A DNA stretch of 64,000 nt, taken from contig JADLSH010000236.1 of the NCBI GenBank assembly GCA_016169945.1, forward strand, positions 3,644,001 through 3,708,000, read 5' to 3'. Below the pieces are notes generated by a model. That model worked only from the letters and a program-made list of their open reading frames with translations. It was not told the DNA's origin and searched no databases. The position numbers were made by a program, and so were the translations under genes. The DNA comes from Trachythela sp. YZ-2020. Taxonomy: Eukaryota > Cnidaria > Anthozoa > Malacalcyonacea > Clavulariidae. Of the stretch, positions 46,120 to 58,473 are shown piece after piece; within the stretch, counting starts at the first letter, position 1, and every line of letters begins with the position of its first letter.

Positions 46120-49100
46120 GTAAAATTTTTATCAGTTACTTACTATCAGCAATCTTGTGCATCAACTGGGTTGACCAGAACATTTGTCGACATAAAATTG
46201 TCTTTTCGTTCCTCACCTTAAAGGAAACCGGAGCCTTAGGTCTAACCTTACTTAACCTTACCCTTACCCTAACTTAACCATAACCTGAACTAGTATGTTA
46301 AGTTTGGCTTGATTGTTGCTCGCAAAGCCACAGCGAGCAAATTTTAACTGGACTCACAGCTGTATATGGTTTTTGAAAATTAATAGTTACAGTATTACAA
46401 GCTAGATAGAGCATAGTAGAACTGATCCCTCATCTAAAATATAGTTAAATGGCTAAGTAAATATGTCTAATTTCTAATAAATAAAGTTTCACTTTCATTA
46501 GTCACGAAAATTCTAGCGAACTAGCTATTAATTGTCTTCCGGAATATACAATTACTTTATGGTTTCCGTGTTTGGAAACACGCGGGAATGTTGCGAGAGT
46601 TAAGAAAAGCGCGCGACATCTCGAGCCGAAGGCGATTTTGTAACAACACGATAGTCTTCCGTGTTTGGATGGCCTGATCCAAACACGGGTTTCGACCAAT
46701 CAGAGCACGCGTTATATACAGGTTATTTTATAATTAGTGTTCACAGTATGTCGGTATGCACAAGCCCCAGTCCTCCACGCGACTCGTATACGTCAGTTTC
46801 GCCCCCACATCGCCCGCACAAATTATTTACTGCGTGTCCATACTTCACATTTGCTTCAGTTAATCAATTTAAAAACAATTCTGTGTTTCCGCAGTTTTCC
46901 AACTATTGCCGAGAAAGATGAAGTATTCATATAGATTCATATAGAATGCAAAAGTTTGTGACTTAAAAACACCTCCCTTAAAATAAGTTACTTGCATATT
47001 TTAATATTGAAATCTATTTCTAGTGTTAAAAGCACGTTCAGTCCGTTCAGGCACTGCGATTTGTCGGGTTAATTTCAAGTTTTGCTGAATGCTAATAACG
47101 AATCGTTTTAGCTGACGGTGTTGTCCATAGTTTAATATCGTAGAAGTGGGCACGAAATTGGCCCGACAAATCGCAGTGTGGAATCCTGGCTAGCGCTTTA
47201 GTTGTTCACAAAAGTAATCGAATTTATTTCTTTTTAAGAAAATGCAAAAGAACATGAAAGAAAAATGACTCCGCGAATTATTGTTCAAGGTGGTGCGTAC
47301 TACATTCTATTATTCCGTGAGCGTGAGGAAGAACTTATGAAAGTAATAAGTCAAGCCGCAAAGAAAGGATATGATATTTTGACTGTAAGTGTCCATGGAT
47401 GGGTTGATGAAACTGTACTAAATTCTAAAGCGTAGTTGACATATTTTCAAAAGTTCCAATTATACAGTACAATTGTCATTTCTTTTAGCAAGTTATACTG
47501 AATAGGAAGACTGAATAAGGGTTAGGCCGTCCAGGGAAGAACTCTCCTTTAAAGCTCGGTCAAAACAGTAAATTACGGATAATATTCGCTATTAAATCAA
47601 ACCACCAACAAACATTCACAAATCACAAGTTATTTTACCAAAGAGTTGCCTGCCGAGGAGGCTACTGTCTTATTCCCGCTCCCTGTCTAACTGTCTTATC
47701 CACGTTCCCTGCCAGTTTTATCCGATTTTATCCACGTTCCCATTCCTCGATTCCCCGTTCCCTGTTTTAAACTGGATAGCCTTTGTAGGATCAAACTACC
47801 TGAAAAATATAACAAGAACGTTTCGAGGATGGACCTTCGTCTTCACTAACTTCCATCACAATCTATACTGAATCTCTCCGACAATCTATAGCGATCCACA
47901 ACAGTCTATGTCAACTGAAAGGCATGTCGAAGGCCCTACTAACCGAACTACTAACTTCCAGACCAAAGGGCCTTCGCCGGAAACGTCCAAGTTCTTGTTA
48001 TATTTTTGAGGTAGTTTGATACTGCAAACCCCTTGGGTAACGTCCGGGGGCCGGTTGTATAAAAATTTAGTTTAAGTTAACTATAATTTGTGCGAAAGTT
48101 AGCCAATCAGAATCATATATTTTAGACTTACCTACTATGTAACTACAAAACTAGTAGTTAAGAGTTTTTACAACCGGCCATACTGCCTACGGAACTGCAA
48201 GCATGAAATATGTTTAGGAACAGCGTCAAAACACGAAAGACACATTAATCTCTCTCATTTTGTCAGGCAGCTTTGGAGGGGGGGGGGACTTATTTGAGAG
48301 GGGGGCTTATTTATTTTTCGTAAAATGATATGATATTCAAGCAGGGTACATTATGTAAAGAAAATAAAAAAATATTATCAAAAAGGCACTTGTGTTTTTG
48401 TGTGAATGGGGGGGGGGGGTGTTATTAGAAGGGGGGCATATTAGAGAGGGGGGCTTAACTCTTTTTCGTTAGGCCGAAACGCGCTGTATTTACGATCAGT
48501 TGTTACAAATGTAAATATCTCCAGACGTGTTTACTCTCTGGCAACAGGCCACGCGTCATTCGATCGCTTATGATTTCCTCTTTAAAATGATATGTCATTT
48601 GTTCCGTTCATATTATATATCCAAATTAATATGCAGACATGTTCATAAATTATCTAAAAATTTTACAATTACGTTTGATATATACCTGAATTGCCAGAAC
48701 AGGATTTAGAATTTGCCCAACAATGTTACACAAAAGTTGTAGCTCATAAAAAAAGGAATATTATTGGAAAGTTTAGTACGCAAACATTTTGTTGCAGAAT
48801 CGCTTTCCGTTGACACGAAAACGCAACTTTTCAAAATGGTCAGCAGAGTGCAAAGTTTTGAAAACGCAACAATAGCGTATTCGCGTGGACGCATGAAAAC
48901 GGAACGTTTTGAAAACGATGACGATGAAATTTGAGATCCACCCACATGGGACTCTTGTCGTCATATTCATTACAGCATGTCTAATTTATTTAATTTATTA
49001 GCTTCGCCAAATAATCTACTTTACATCGTTCTCGCGTAGACGTGTCAAACGGGTCGAAAACGATTTCGATATGCTACATGTAGACGCGCGTCTGCAAGAA

Positions 49101-52100
49101 AATTTGTGTATTCAAACGAACCGGGATGCGTGCACGACGACGGGGCCTTATTTCAAGGCCGCCGAGACGGGGGGAGCGTGTAGAGAGGGCAAAATAGCCC
49201 CGGACTGTTCAAAGGGGCCCGAGAAAGTTGGGTATAAGCGGGCTGATCGTGTCTGTTGTCAAGCTTTTATGCGCGCCTATTTATTGAATATATTATACAT
49301 TTCTGAAATATATGGCATAATATAACCAAACATAATGAATAAAGGTATACATATTCTAAACACGCGGCGGAGCTATAACAAGAAATTGCCGGACGATAGT
49401 GGGGCCAGAACATTGCACATCGTTCACGTCCCTTGCGAGGGTAAGTACTTCAATTTGCATGGATTTTTTGGATCCGTACATGTGCGTTAGGGTTCGTTAG
49501 GGTTAGAGGTAGGTTTAGGGTGAGCGTCATACGGGTCCAAAATATCCGCGCAAGAACGTTAAGTGAGGACAGAGCAAAACAAAGTGCATGAGTGCAAGAT
49601 TGAGGGAGTGAGGGGGGCCCGCGTTCACCAATTTGCCCTGGGCCCGTGACTTGGTCTCGCCGGCCTTACCTTATTTATGGCTTTAAACGCTGTTCACAGA
49701 CTAGTTACTAGTAAACTAAAAGGCAATATAATAGAGACATATCAGAGCAACCGAAATGACGCAAAATATTTGCTCCGTCGCTGATCAAAACAAAACCTAA
49801 TCTTCCATTTTTTTCTCTTCTAAACAGAAAGGTGGCACGGCAGTTGATGCTGTAGAAGAAGCTGTTCGTCTTTTGGAGGACAATAAACATTTTAATGCTG
49901 GTCGTGGATCATTATTGAACAATAATCGTGAAGTGGAATGCGATGCAATGATTATGGATGGACACACATTGAACACAGGTATTGACATTGATAGTAAAAT
50001 TAATATATATTTTTTATTATTAGAATCGTATATTAAACTCAGTTGAAAATTGCAGTCGTTAGACTGAATAACTAAATTACTGCTCATTTGGCTGCAGAGT
50101 GCACACTGCAAGAGGTTTTCCATCTTACTAATCATTGGTAACCTATATAGATGTTTTTTTCTGTTTCAAATGATACGCGGAAGTGTTACCGCGAGCCTCG
50201 CGAGTGGGGCGAGGGGCCACTAAACACACTAGACCAACATAAAAACACAAGAGCCCAGAGGTGTTATAGAGAATACGGGAGGGGCTCAGTAGCTTGGGAT
50301 GGCTATACACATCGTTCCCGTGTAAATAAATTAATGTTGATGTAGTCATTTCAAATTATAGTTAAATTTTCAAGAACAATAAAGTTGTATATCTAACTCT
50401 GTGTGTGATTTCTAGGTGCAGTGATGGCTGTACGCCATTTTCTAAATCCTGTTTCAATATCAAGAAAAATCATGGAAGAATCACATCATTGCGCTTTATG
50501 TGGAGATGGAGCTCTGGAATTTGCTGAGAAAATAGGCTTTTCCACTTGTAATCCCGAAGATCTTATAGAAGAGACAAGTTTGAGAGTGAAATTTACCTAC
50601 GAGAATTATCCAGAATTTGTAGATAGTTTCTTTGGGGGAAAGAAAATATCAATACGTAATATCTACGACACAGTCTCCGCAGTTGCTTTGGATAGCAATG
50701 GCCATTTTGCGTGTGCAACATCGACAGGTTATATGTAATATATAATGATTTAATTCTAACTAGAACTTGGGATTGTAAAGAACGTTCATATAAATATTCT
50801 CATGAATTGTAATTAGGTTACCTTAAACGAAAATGGAGGAATGTCGCATTGACAGGCAGGAAATGCCTTAATCACGCTTCACTTATAATCACATCTAACG
50901 TCCTCAAATGCAATTTACTTTTTCAATACTCTAGCAGCATGCCTTATCCATATCATATGGGAAGGAGGTTGAAGGTATATCAGAAGAAAGATATATTTGC
51001 TATACTTATAGAATACCATTGATATACAGTAAATAGGATGTGTTAGAGAGCTTTGGATGTGACTGTTGTCGAAGCACTGGCCACTAGTTACCTGCCCATG
51101 CAGTATGCAAGGGAGTCGGATTAATTAAATCCACTGTATAATGCATACTGATAGTTGTGAGGAAAACTGCATGAGGCAGTAGTGATCGATTGGTGGAATG
51201 CGTGGAAGAAAGGTAAAGAGAAGTTAGTGATTATATTTATTTTATATTTCTTAATTAAGGTGGTATACCTGGGAAATTGAAAGGTCGTATCGGTGATGCA
51301 CCGCTGGTTGGCTGCGGAGGTTACGCAAATAAAGTTGGAGCAGCAACAACAAGTGGACATGGGGAGGCCTTAATGAAAATGACTTTAGCAAGGGAAGTCG
51401 TTTATAACATGGAAAGAGGACAGAATGCTGAGGTTATATTTTAATACGTATTTTTATATTGCTATTAATTTGTCTGTTTTTTAATTGAAACTGACGCTTT
51501 ATGGAAAATTGGAAATCTTTGCAATCGTAGATTTTTAGCAAGTTTTATAGCAACTTCATTTTATCCTATAATCACGTAGAAATAGCAAAAATGGATCGCT
51601 CCATGTAATCGGCCCCTTAGTACACATATATATACACTGAATTGAAATAGCGATGAAGATTTTGCTCTAAAATAGTAATAAAGTGGATTATATATAGTAA
51701 TTATGAGACAATTTCGATTTGAATATTCATTGGAAAACATCCCTATACCATCGATCACAGGATGCTTATTTAAGATAAACATGATCCCGCTTTTCGAAAT
51801 TCCTCTTCCACCTGAACGATCACTTATTGCGTGAAACAGGCTGTATAGTGGATACTTTGAGACGAGAGAAAACTAATTATTTGCTCTATCTATATGATAT
51901 CGAGCACTTTTTGTCATTTCGTGAACCAAAACACGCTCATATATATATATAGGAATCTGCCAAGAATGCTGTACAGAAAATGAAAGAGTGCGTCAATGGT
52001 TATGGCTGTGCAATTGCGATTGACCGAGATGGAAACTTTGGAAAGGCAACAAATTCAGCTGTGATGCTTTGGGCAACTATCAAGGATAACGAATTGAATT

Positions 52101-52129
52101 ATGGTATGGAGAAAAAAGAGAGAGTGTGA
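46065..52129 (+). CDS. Isoaspartyl peptidase/L-asparaginase (Ntn hydrolase, T2 family), plus-strand copy
   Basis: Exons 46065-46119, 47239-47384, 49828-49978, 50416-50727, 51260-51432 and 51953-52129 join in phase to 337 residues. It is the same enzyme as the minus-strand gene: a self-processing threonine hydrolase with the nucleophile in [11 protein letters not shown] (Thr about 203), the [12 protein letters not shown] pocket segment, [12 protein letters not shown] and TSGHGEALM. The precursor should be cut into alpha and beta chains before that Thr. No signal peptide is apparent. It differs from its duplicate mainly in the region before the cleavage site ([20 protein letters not shown] versus its counterpart) and in one codon each of exons 2 and 3. 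Its introns are small, the longest about 2.4 kb, and free of the Polinton, so this is the likelier expressed copy. Confidence 0.87.
46545..46720. repeat. Hairpin repeat with CCGTGTTTGGA motifs
   Basis: TTTCCGTGTTTGGAAACACGCGGGAATG recurs in parts: the CCGTGTTTGGATGGCCTGAT segment occurs here and at about 58.1 kb, both followed by GACCAATCAG-type sequence. It is a MITE-like repeat in intron 1 of the plus gene. Confidence 0.55.
47239..47384 (+). CDS. Asparaginase (+) exon 2
   Basis: It has 146 nt, with acceptor TTTTTAAG and donor ACT/GTAAGT. It encodes [14 protein letters not shown] and the helix [13 protein letters not shown]. Confidence 0.82.
47385..47788. other. Intron 2 DNA, no feature seen
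   Basis: The sequence is low-complexity with repeated GTTCCC and TTATCC motifs around 47670-47760. No gene. Confidence 0.35.
47789..48025. mobile_element. MITE with ~40-bp inverted termini
   Basis: ATCAAACTACCTGAAAAATA, then TAACAAGAACGTTTCG at the left, pairs with the inverse of the right end (CGAAACGTCCAAG-type to GGTAGTTTGAT). The fragment at 39.60-39.66 kb carries a worn copy of one end. Confidence 0.7.
48047..48182. mobile_element. MITE with GGCCGGTTGTATAAAA termini, copy 2
   Basis: GGGCCGGTTGTATAAAAAT at the left pairs with TTTTTACAACCGGCC at the right. It is the same family as 38475-38640. Confidence 0.75.
48183..49827. other. Intron 2 DNA with G-runs and worn repeats
   Basis: G-rich blocks at 48275-48305 and 48405-48450 (GAGGGGGGCTTATT units) suggest a degraded MITE. 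The segment 48780-49100 has repeated GAAAACG motifs and may be the remains of another DNA transposon. No coding exon is seen. Confidence 0.35.
49828..49978 (+). CDS. Asparaginase (+) exon 3
   Basis: It has 151 nt, with acceptor CTAAACAG. It encodes [18 protein letters not shown] and [19 protein letters not shown]. Confidence 0.87.
50416..50727 (+). CDS. Asparaginase (+) exon 4, with the catalytic threonine
   Basis: It has 312 nt, with acceptor ATTTCTAG and donor ACAG/GTTATA. It holds the variable linker and the [20 protein letters not shown] block. Confidence 0.87.
51260..51432 (+). CDS. Asparaginase (+) exon 5
   Basis: It has 173 nt, with acceptor TTAATTAAG. It encodes [19 protein letters not shown] and [14 protein letters not shown]. 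Confidence 0.87.
51953..52129 (+). CDS. Asparaginase (+) exon 6
   Basis: It has 177 nt with stop TGA. It encodes the terminal strands ([20 protein letters not shown]). The acceptor follows an (AT)n tract, as in the other arm. Confidence 0.87.
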   Translation, partial: ESAKNAVQKMKECVNGYGCAIAIDRDGNFGKATNSAVMLWATIKDNELNYGMEKKERV

Positions 52130-54797
52130 AGAATACAGTATTATGAACAGTCATGTCAGTGCACATTTTACGGCATTGAATGATTTAACTATTATTGTCT
52201 ATTGCACAGAACTTTCCCATACATCTCAACCATTAATTGATCACTCATTTAATATTCATGTATTAGCAATTCGGCTATAGCTGCACTAATTAGTGTCTCA
52301 AAGGGGAACTCAATACTGTGAACACTATTGTTCAACCTCGTTCACAGGCTCTTTCCTCTACGCTCATAACGAGGTTGCACTATTGTTATACTATTAACAT
52401 TGCACACTTTATACATAATTTAGTACAATATGTGTAACTTCTTTACAAGTATTTAATTACAGATAATTGTTAATTTTCTAATGATAATTGTTTTGAAGCA
52501 AGTAAGTGTAACGGTAAATAATTGCATAGAGAATAATACATGGATGTGTGGAAATATGAGATCTATTTCAAGTGTTCAACAGGGATATTACGAGTGAGAG
52601 AAGGAAACAAGTGAGACTTAGTCCATAATTAGTTGCCCAACACTCTTTTGTAGACTTTAACTCTTCCGAAAAGTTACTACATCAGTAGCCTCGAGAAATA
52701 TGAAGGTGAGTTCTGAAATTTTTACTTCATCAAATGGGAGAAATAGAAGTTAAAATAACGCCCTGAAAATAACTCTGTTTGTGCATGGTTTTGACATTTT
52801 ATGAACCTATAGAAAGCCATTTACTAAACCTAAGGGCTAAGGGTTAGTCAGAGGGTTATAGCCGGCTACTGAGTAAGAAAACATGAAGACAAAAAGTCTC
52901 GACTGCCGCAGGTTATAAGAGATCTGAAATGGAGAACCTACAATCTGTCAATGTAATGAAAATAGCTCTAGAATGAAGAAAATTCTTCTTGAAGTATAGA
53001 ATGAAAACCAATTTCTACAATGAAAAACAGACAGACTAACAATCTCTCCAATTACCTCAACTGCTGCAGTTTGGAAATAGTGAATATTCCCTGACCTGAA
53101 ATCTACAATACGTTTATATAATTAGTGACCAAATTGAACTATGTAATAAAACAAATTGAACTAATATAATAGAAATAACTTCTAGAACTATAGAATAAAA
53201 ACAATTATATATACTAATCCAAGGAACAGAGATGAACAAACTCTCGGGACTCGCCGCTGCCGCTGATTGAAATTGGTGAAAAATTCCTTGTCCCTAAATT
53301 TGACAGTCTACAATCGCTTCACAGAAGAAAGCAACCTGAACCATATTATTTCTTTACGGTAATGGAATGTATAGAATGAAAAACATGCAGTTACTAAGCG
53401 TGGTGAAAGAACATGCATATAGAAATGAACAAACGTCTCGCGACTCAGATCATCTCAACTGCCACAGGCGCAGATTAGAAACGATAAACCTTCCTAGCTG
53501 TCCATGAAATTGGAAACCTATATAATCCCTTAATTCAAGTGAAGAAACTGCACGAAAATAAAGCTCCTGTTAAACGAGGATGAGAATTGAGAGTTGAAAC
53601 TCTCGCTCGCGTTTGACCGTTTGATGAGAGTTTTGAGAGATACGTTTTTGCTACGCGCAGTAATATCCAGTCAACTTTCATGCAATAGGTGAACTTCGAA
53701 GATCTTTTTGCACTTCACTTGGTTGAACTAGAATACTGGGTTTGGTGGATAATCCAAGTGAGTAGATATATACACAATTTAAGACCTGACCAGGAACGGT
53801 TGCGAAAAATGCAACACTAGGTCCTCTGGCAGGAATTGAACCCACGGCCCTGCGATTCCGGTGCAGCGCTCTAACCAACTGAGCTACAGAGGCCAGTTGC
53901 TGAGCTGTAACCGTAAGTTGTTCTTGTATGACCGGGTCACTCTCTCGTGCAAACTCTCGCTTGCTAACTCTCATCCTCGTTTGGCGGGGCTTAATTGACA
54001 CCTATACTTTCATACGGAGGATTACCTTTTTTCACCAAAAATACAAACAATAGAAAAGAAATAAAACACGAATCAATTGTTAAAAAAATAAAATTCGCGA
54101 AATGTGCCTGAATTGGCTGAATATACCTGCACGAATGTTTATTATTTTTACACTGTTTCGCTTTATTGATAAAGGAGTGATATAGATATATATAGCAATA
54201 ATATTTTGCAATCAAGCATTAAAAGATCTCGAGTAATATCGTCGCATCAAATATTGTAAGAAATCTTACAATGTCAATAATTCATACAGCGAATAGACCT
54301 TTTTGAAGATGAGTATATAATTGCATAATTATGAGATTTTAATGATTATCACGGATTATTGCTCTACCTCGTCTATGATAAACGGTACATGCAGACAGGC
54401 AAAGAGAACGCAATGAATATTAAATCTCTGAGTGCCATGGACTGGAAATATATTGAAGTAAATCTGAGCCTGAGGAACTGTAGCTGTATATGAATTGCAT
54501 GTGTGGATTGGAATATTGTCTGACCTGGTGGAACATTACCACTAATATAGGACATTTTTATACCTAACAAAACGTCCTGCTGTGTTACGATTACGCTAAC
54601 AAGATTCTACACTCGTTTAAAACTTTCTCAACCGGACAATTCTCTCCCGCCTGGAGAGTATATACTCGTGCTTACAATGATTATCCGGTCTATAATTCGC
54701 CGGGAACATGTTAGAAAATATTTATATTTCTTCTTGTTGTTGATGTGATCAAACAAAAAAGACAAGCTTCGTTAAGCAAATTAAATAAAAAACGCTT
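52130..54797 (+). repeat. Right arm of the inverted duplication: asparaginase 3' flank
   Basis: It is the inverse complement of 15248-17935 with only scattered differences. It contains the CAACCTCGTT hairpin (52335-52377), repeat copy C (about 52605-54010, minus orientation) and the SINE (53688-53916). Beyond 54797 the sequence (GCTTGAGCAAATTTCAAG) is unrelated to the BEL/Pao found at the other border. Confidence 0.85.
53688..53916 (-). mobile_element. tRNA-derived SINE in repeat copy C
   Basis: It is the mirrored copy of 16124-16352, with the tRNA-like body at 53821-53893 on the minus strand. It is present in both arms at the same joint, so it predates the duplication. Confidence 0.8.
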
Positions 54798-55297
54798 GAG
54801 CAAATTTCAAGTGGAAACAACAAAGAATAGAAAGCGTATTAAACTATTGTATTGGTCTACGGTTTTTGGTAATCCAGTACGAATAAACGATCCAAGTAAA
54901 CTGCCGTATTTTCATATGTAGTTCTCTATGTGAACTGACTGTAAACAAATCACAAGCCATGGAAGTTGATGCAATTATAATCCATGCTAGGGATACAAGT
55001 CCATTTCCATTGGAGAAATTTTCTCACATTCCCTTTATCCTTCATACAAACGAAAACCCAGCTTATATATACAAATATTTTAAAGAATCCGTTATTTATC
55101 TTTTACTGATGATTATTTGTTTTAGGCAATGATAGTTTATTGTTGATCAAGTGTTGGTAACAAATACTCGAGGTATATACATGCATATATAACACAAAAA
55201 TCATAAGCAGACTGACAGGAATGACAGCAACAGTTATTGTAAAACTTACACCTGACACAAATTTGCTTTACAAGAACGGAGTAATGTTCTCCTTTTC
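54798..55297. other. AT-rich DNA outside the duplication
   Basis: No gene or repeat border is recognised. It forms the 3' flank of the two-exon gene model that follows on the minus strand. Confidence 0.35.
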
Positions 55298-56917
55298 TCA
55301 TGTGAGTGCCATAAATTGTAGTCTTGTTTCCTGCGTTAGTGTTATTGTTATTGTTACTGTTTCACTTGCTTGTAGTGCGTCTGTTTCTGTTGACTCTACA
55401 AATGTAGCAGTGTTCACTAAACCCTGACCATCGACATCTACACGTTGTGAGCTCTCACAGTCGCTGTTTTCAACCTCTGACGAGATGATTCTAACATTAT
55501 TAGTCTCTTTAAAATCTTCGCCTTGGAACTGACTAATCAGAGGTCTTGCCGTCTGTTGAGCAAACTGTCTCACAGCTTCTGAAGCGAAGAGAGACACTAC
55601 CACCACAGCAATTCTATCTAAAAATTATTGTATCATTTCACGCCGTTGTTTTACATCATTTACACATCAATACCAGTTTAACATTTCCCGTAGTTAGACT
55701 TAAATGTCGTTGTTGTGGCAAATAAACGAGAGTGATATTGACAAAGGACCATCAAGCCACAGTGTTATGTTTCTTTAAGGCCAAAATTTCATGGAAGGTG
55801 TGAATGGGCTGACCCGCGACTACTGACATTTGCCCTTATCATATATTTGACTGACAATTGTCAAAATTGATAAAATATCTTGACTAATAGCTAGCTAACA
55901 AAAGATGAACAGCGATGGAGATCTGACATCTCTGGATTTTCAAAATATCTTACTGATAGTTGACAATTGGCTTGAAATTTAGTTGACAACTAATAAATAG
56001 AGACCCCATTAAGACTCCATTAGATAGGCATTTTTCATGACTGTGTCATTGTGCTTGTCAGTTGATGCCATCCTTATCCGTGTGAAAAATTTGTGCATAA
56101 TGACATGCTGTGAACTTTTCCGGTTTTCCTGGAAGACAATTAAGACAACTTTAATAGCTACAGTTCACTGGAAATTTCCAGGCTACTGAAAGTGAAACTT
56201 TATTTATTAAAAATTATACATATTTACTAAGCCATTTAACTATTTTAGATATAAGGATATTTCTACTATGCTCTATCTAGTTTTTGTAAAACTCATTAAT
56301 AATTCATGAAGAAAACACAAAAGAAATCATTAGCGTGAAGGAGTTTGTATATCTGATACAGAATCATGCTGATTTACATAAACTTTAAGTTCAATTTTCT
56401 CACCAAATATCATTCATTTATTTTAAATTGTTGAAGAATACGAATGTTCTCATCAAGACGTTCAACAAGCTATTTACAACATGAGCGGCAGTGTTGTATC
56501 GGATATACAAACTCGAGCTGAAGGCGAGCGTTTTAAATAGTATATCCTCATGTTGTAAATAGTACCTAACAATTTTTATAAACCACACAGCTGTATAAAA
56601 GTCTAGATAAAATTAATTTGCTTGCTGTAATGCTGTGGGCGTGTGGCTTTGCGAGGATAGCATTATAGTTTCTAGACATACCACAACTTCCACTATTATC
56701 CGGCGTTCAGGGTAAGGTAGGTTTTAAAGTTAGGGTGAGGTAGGTTAAGGTTAGTCCTTTTCCATGCATGAAAATATCTGACCCTCCTCCCCGCTACCTT
56801 TCCACCAGCCCCCTTCTCCTGTAATTAATGTAAGCAACTGATAAAAAATTTACCTGGTTCAGGTGCTGTTACTGCCTCTGGCTTTTCTGCATGCAATGGG
56901 GTTGGATTTTCTGCCAT
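55298..56917 (-). CDS. Two-exon gene sharing the asparaginase-type first exon
   Basis: Exon 1 (56917-56854) encodes MAENPTPLHAEKPEAVTAPEP and one further base, with donor G/GTAAAT. A candidate second exon (55617-55298, acceptor TTTTTAG) continues in phase. It starts with a hydrophobic stretch (RIAVVVVSLFASEAV), followed by a Ser/Thr/Glu-rich region (VENSDCESSQRVDVDGQG, TETDALQASETVTITI), and stops at 55298. The protein would have about 127 residues. No asparaginase sequence follows within 2 kb. I do not recognise the second exon. The hydrophobic stretch could be a membrane segment. The gene model is inferred from phase and splice-like sites; further exons may exist. Confidence 0.45.
55980..56300. 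repeat. Intron 1 unit U3
   Basis: It repeats the sequence of 43.92-44.19 kb in the same relation to exon 1 (AGACCCCATTAAGACTC, CTATGCTCTATCTAGTTTTT). Confidence 0.7.
56440..56580. repeat. Hairpin repeat with CAACATGAG termini
   Basis: CTATTTACAACATGAG at the left pairs with CTCATGTTGTAAATAG at the right. Between them a second pair (GGATATAC with GTATATCC) surrounds a core with ACTCGAGCTGAAGGCGAGCG. This is a typical palindromic MITE layout. Confidence 0.7.
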
Positions 56918-58418
56918 TTCTTTACTATATAAAAGAAAACGCATCTCATTTTCACTTTGTCATTGGGTTCACTGCTTTCATAGATTACGAATATAGATTA
57001 TAGATAATACGAATTCACCCTCCGAGCAAAGACCTTTCGTCAGTAGAGTTAGTCAAAGTGTTTTTAATCGTGTCATGCTGAACATCCAAGAGAACAGGCA
57101 CAGTTTCTTATATCTATACATCGGTCGATGCTAAAACATTAAGTTTGACGTTTTCATTACAACTAGTACATTTTCCAGGTTTGTCAATGGTGAAACTATA
57201 CATATTGCCTTATTGAATCAAACCATGAGTCAAATTACCGGGCGACACAGTGTACATACAACCTGGCCTTATAAAAGGTTGTGTTGAAGTGACATATGCA
57301 TGATACGGCAATAATTGTTAATTATTGTCAATCACGTGTTACAGTCAACATAAATATTTAATTTCTGTGTATTTTCACCATTGACTGATCAAAACAAAAC
57401 GCGTACGTGCCAGTTGTCCAAATAACCTTTAAACTTGGAGTTTTAGCATCGACCGCTGTGTTAACCTGAATGTCAGGCCTATATATTTTCCCGCCTTCCG
57501 CTAAAAGGGAGAAAGAAGAGAAAGGAAATACCTGTTTCGTGAAGGCGAAAAAATATCGCCCGCACGCCTCTCCTCCGCCTGATTTTCTCTTTTGGCGTAA
57601 GGCGGAAAACAAATCCCACAAGTGTTTCTATAAGTGTATAGAAACACAGGAAAAAATGTTTTCTATTTATTTTATAATATAACTCAAAAGACATTTTTAA
57701 ACTCGATTAATTTACAAATTCTTATTACGTACGCATGCTGACCTTTGCTCGTCAATTTCGCGGCAAGAAAACAACTCTGTTTGAAAATTAAGAGTAAAAA
57801 ATGTGTAAAAGCATTAAATTCAAATTTATCATTTTATATTATTATTCAAAGTTTTATAATTCGCATTAAATTTGTTTTGTTATGATTTTAAAATTTGTGA
57901 GGAAAATTTCCGTGTTTCTATACAGTTTTAGTAGAATCATACTAGTATACTATTGCAAATGCTGTAATTTGATTGGCTACGCTACTCGCTATCTAATTGT
58001 CGATAGATAGCTAGTAGCGAAACAGCCATCTCCTCGGCACGATTTTTGACGAATTTATTTCAATAAATTATGAAAAACGTTTTGAAATATACAATTACTT
58101 TATGGTTTCCGTGTTTGGATGGCCTGATCCAAACACGCGGGAATGTTGCGAGAGTTAAGAAAAGCGCGCGTCTACTAAAACAATTAGATTATTTGTTCTC
58201 GATTTCTATGAGATGATAGTTCATTCGGGCTTCGCTCTCATCAACTATCGCCTCATAGAAATCTTGAGCTCATAATCTAATTGTTAAATAGAAACACGCT
58301 TCTCGACCAATCAGCACGCGCGTACTATAAATATTATATTAAAAATATAGATAGTATACATAGTACACCCAGTGGCAATGAAATGATGCGCTTCCGTCTT
58401 ATGACTTATAGGAAAGAA
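56918..58418. other. Upstream region between two divergent first exons
   Basis: It mirrors the layout of 44535-46064: similar blocks stand upstream of both ATGs (CAAAGACCTTTCGTCAG, TCTTATATCTATACATCGG). A 57.9-58.1 kb segment resembles the arm of the foldback element at 6.8 kb. A hairpin at about 58185-58290 pairs CAATTAGATTAT and GATTTCTATGAG with their inverses. Confidence 0.45.
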
Positions 58419-58473
58419 ATGGCAGAAAATTCAACTCCAGCAAACCCAGAGCCAGTAACAACACCTGAACCAG
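58419..58473 (+). CDS. Orphan copy of the MAEN-type first exon (unit U4)
   Basis: It has 55 nt encoding MAENSTPANPEPVTTPEP plus one base, with donor G/GTATAT. The length and phase equal those of the asparaginase first exons. No matching second exon was found downstream before the next unit, so it may be a relic or may splice to sequence I cannot recognise. Confidence 0.45.

Noticed and set aside
48706..49325. Small frames in intron 2 of the plus asparaginase gene
   Set aside because: They have no conserved motif, and the GAAAACG-rich sequence looks like a worn DNA transposon.
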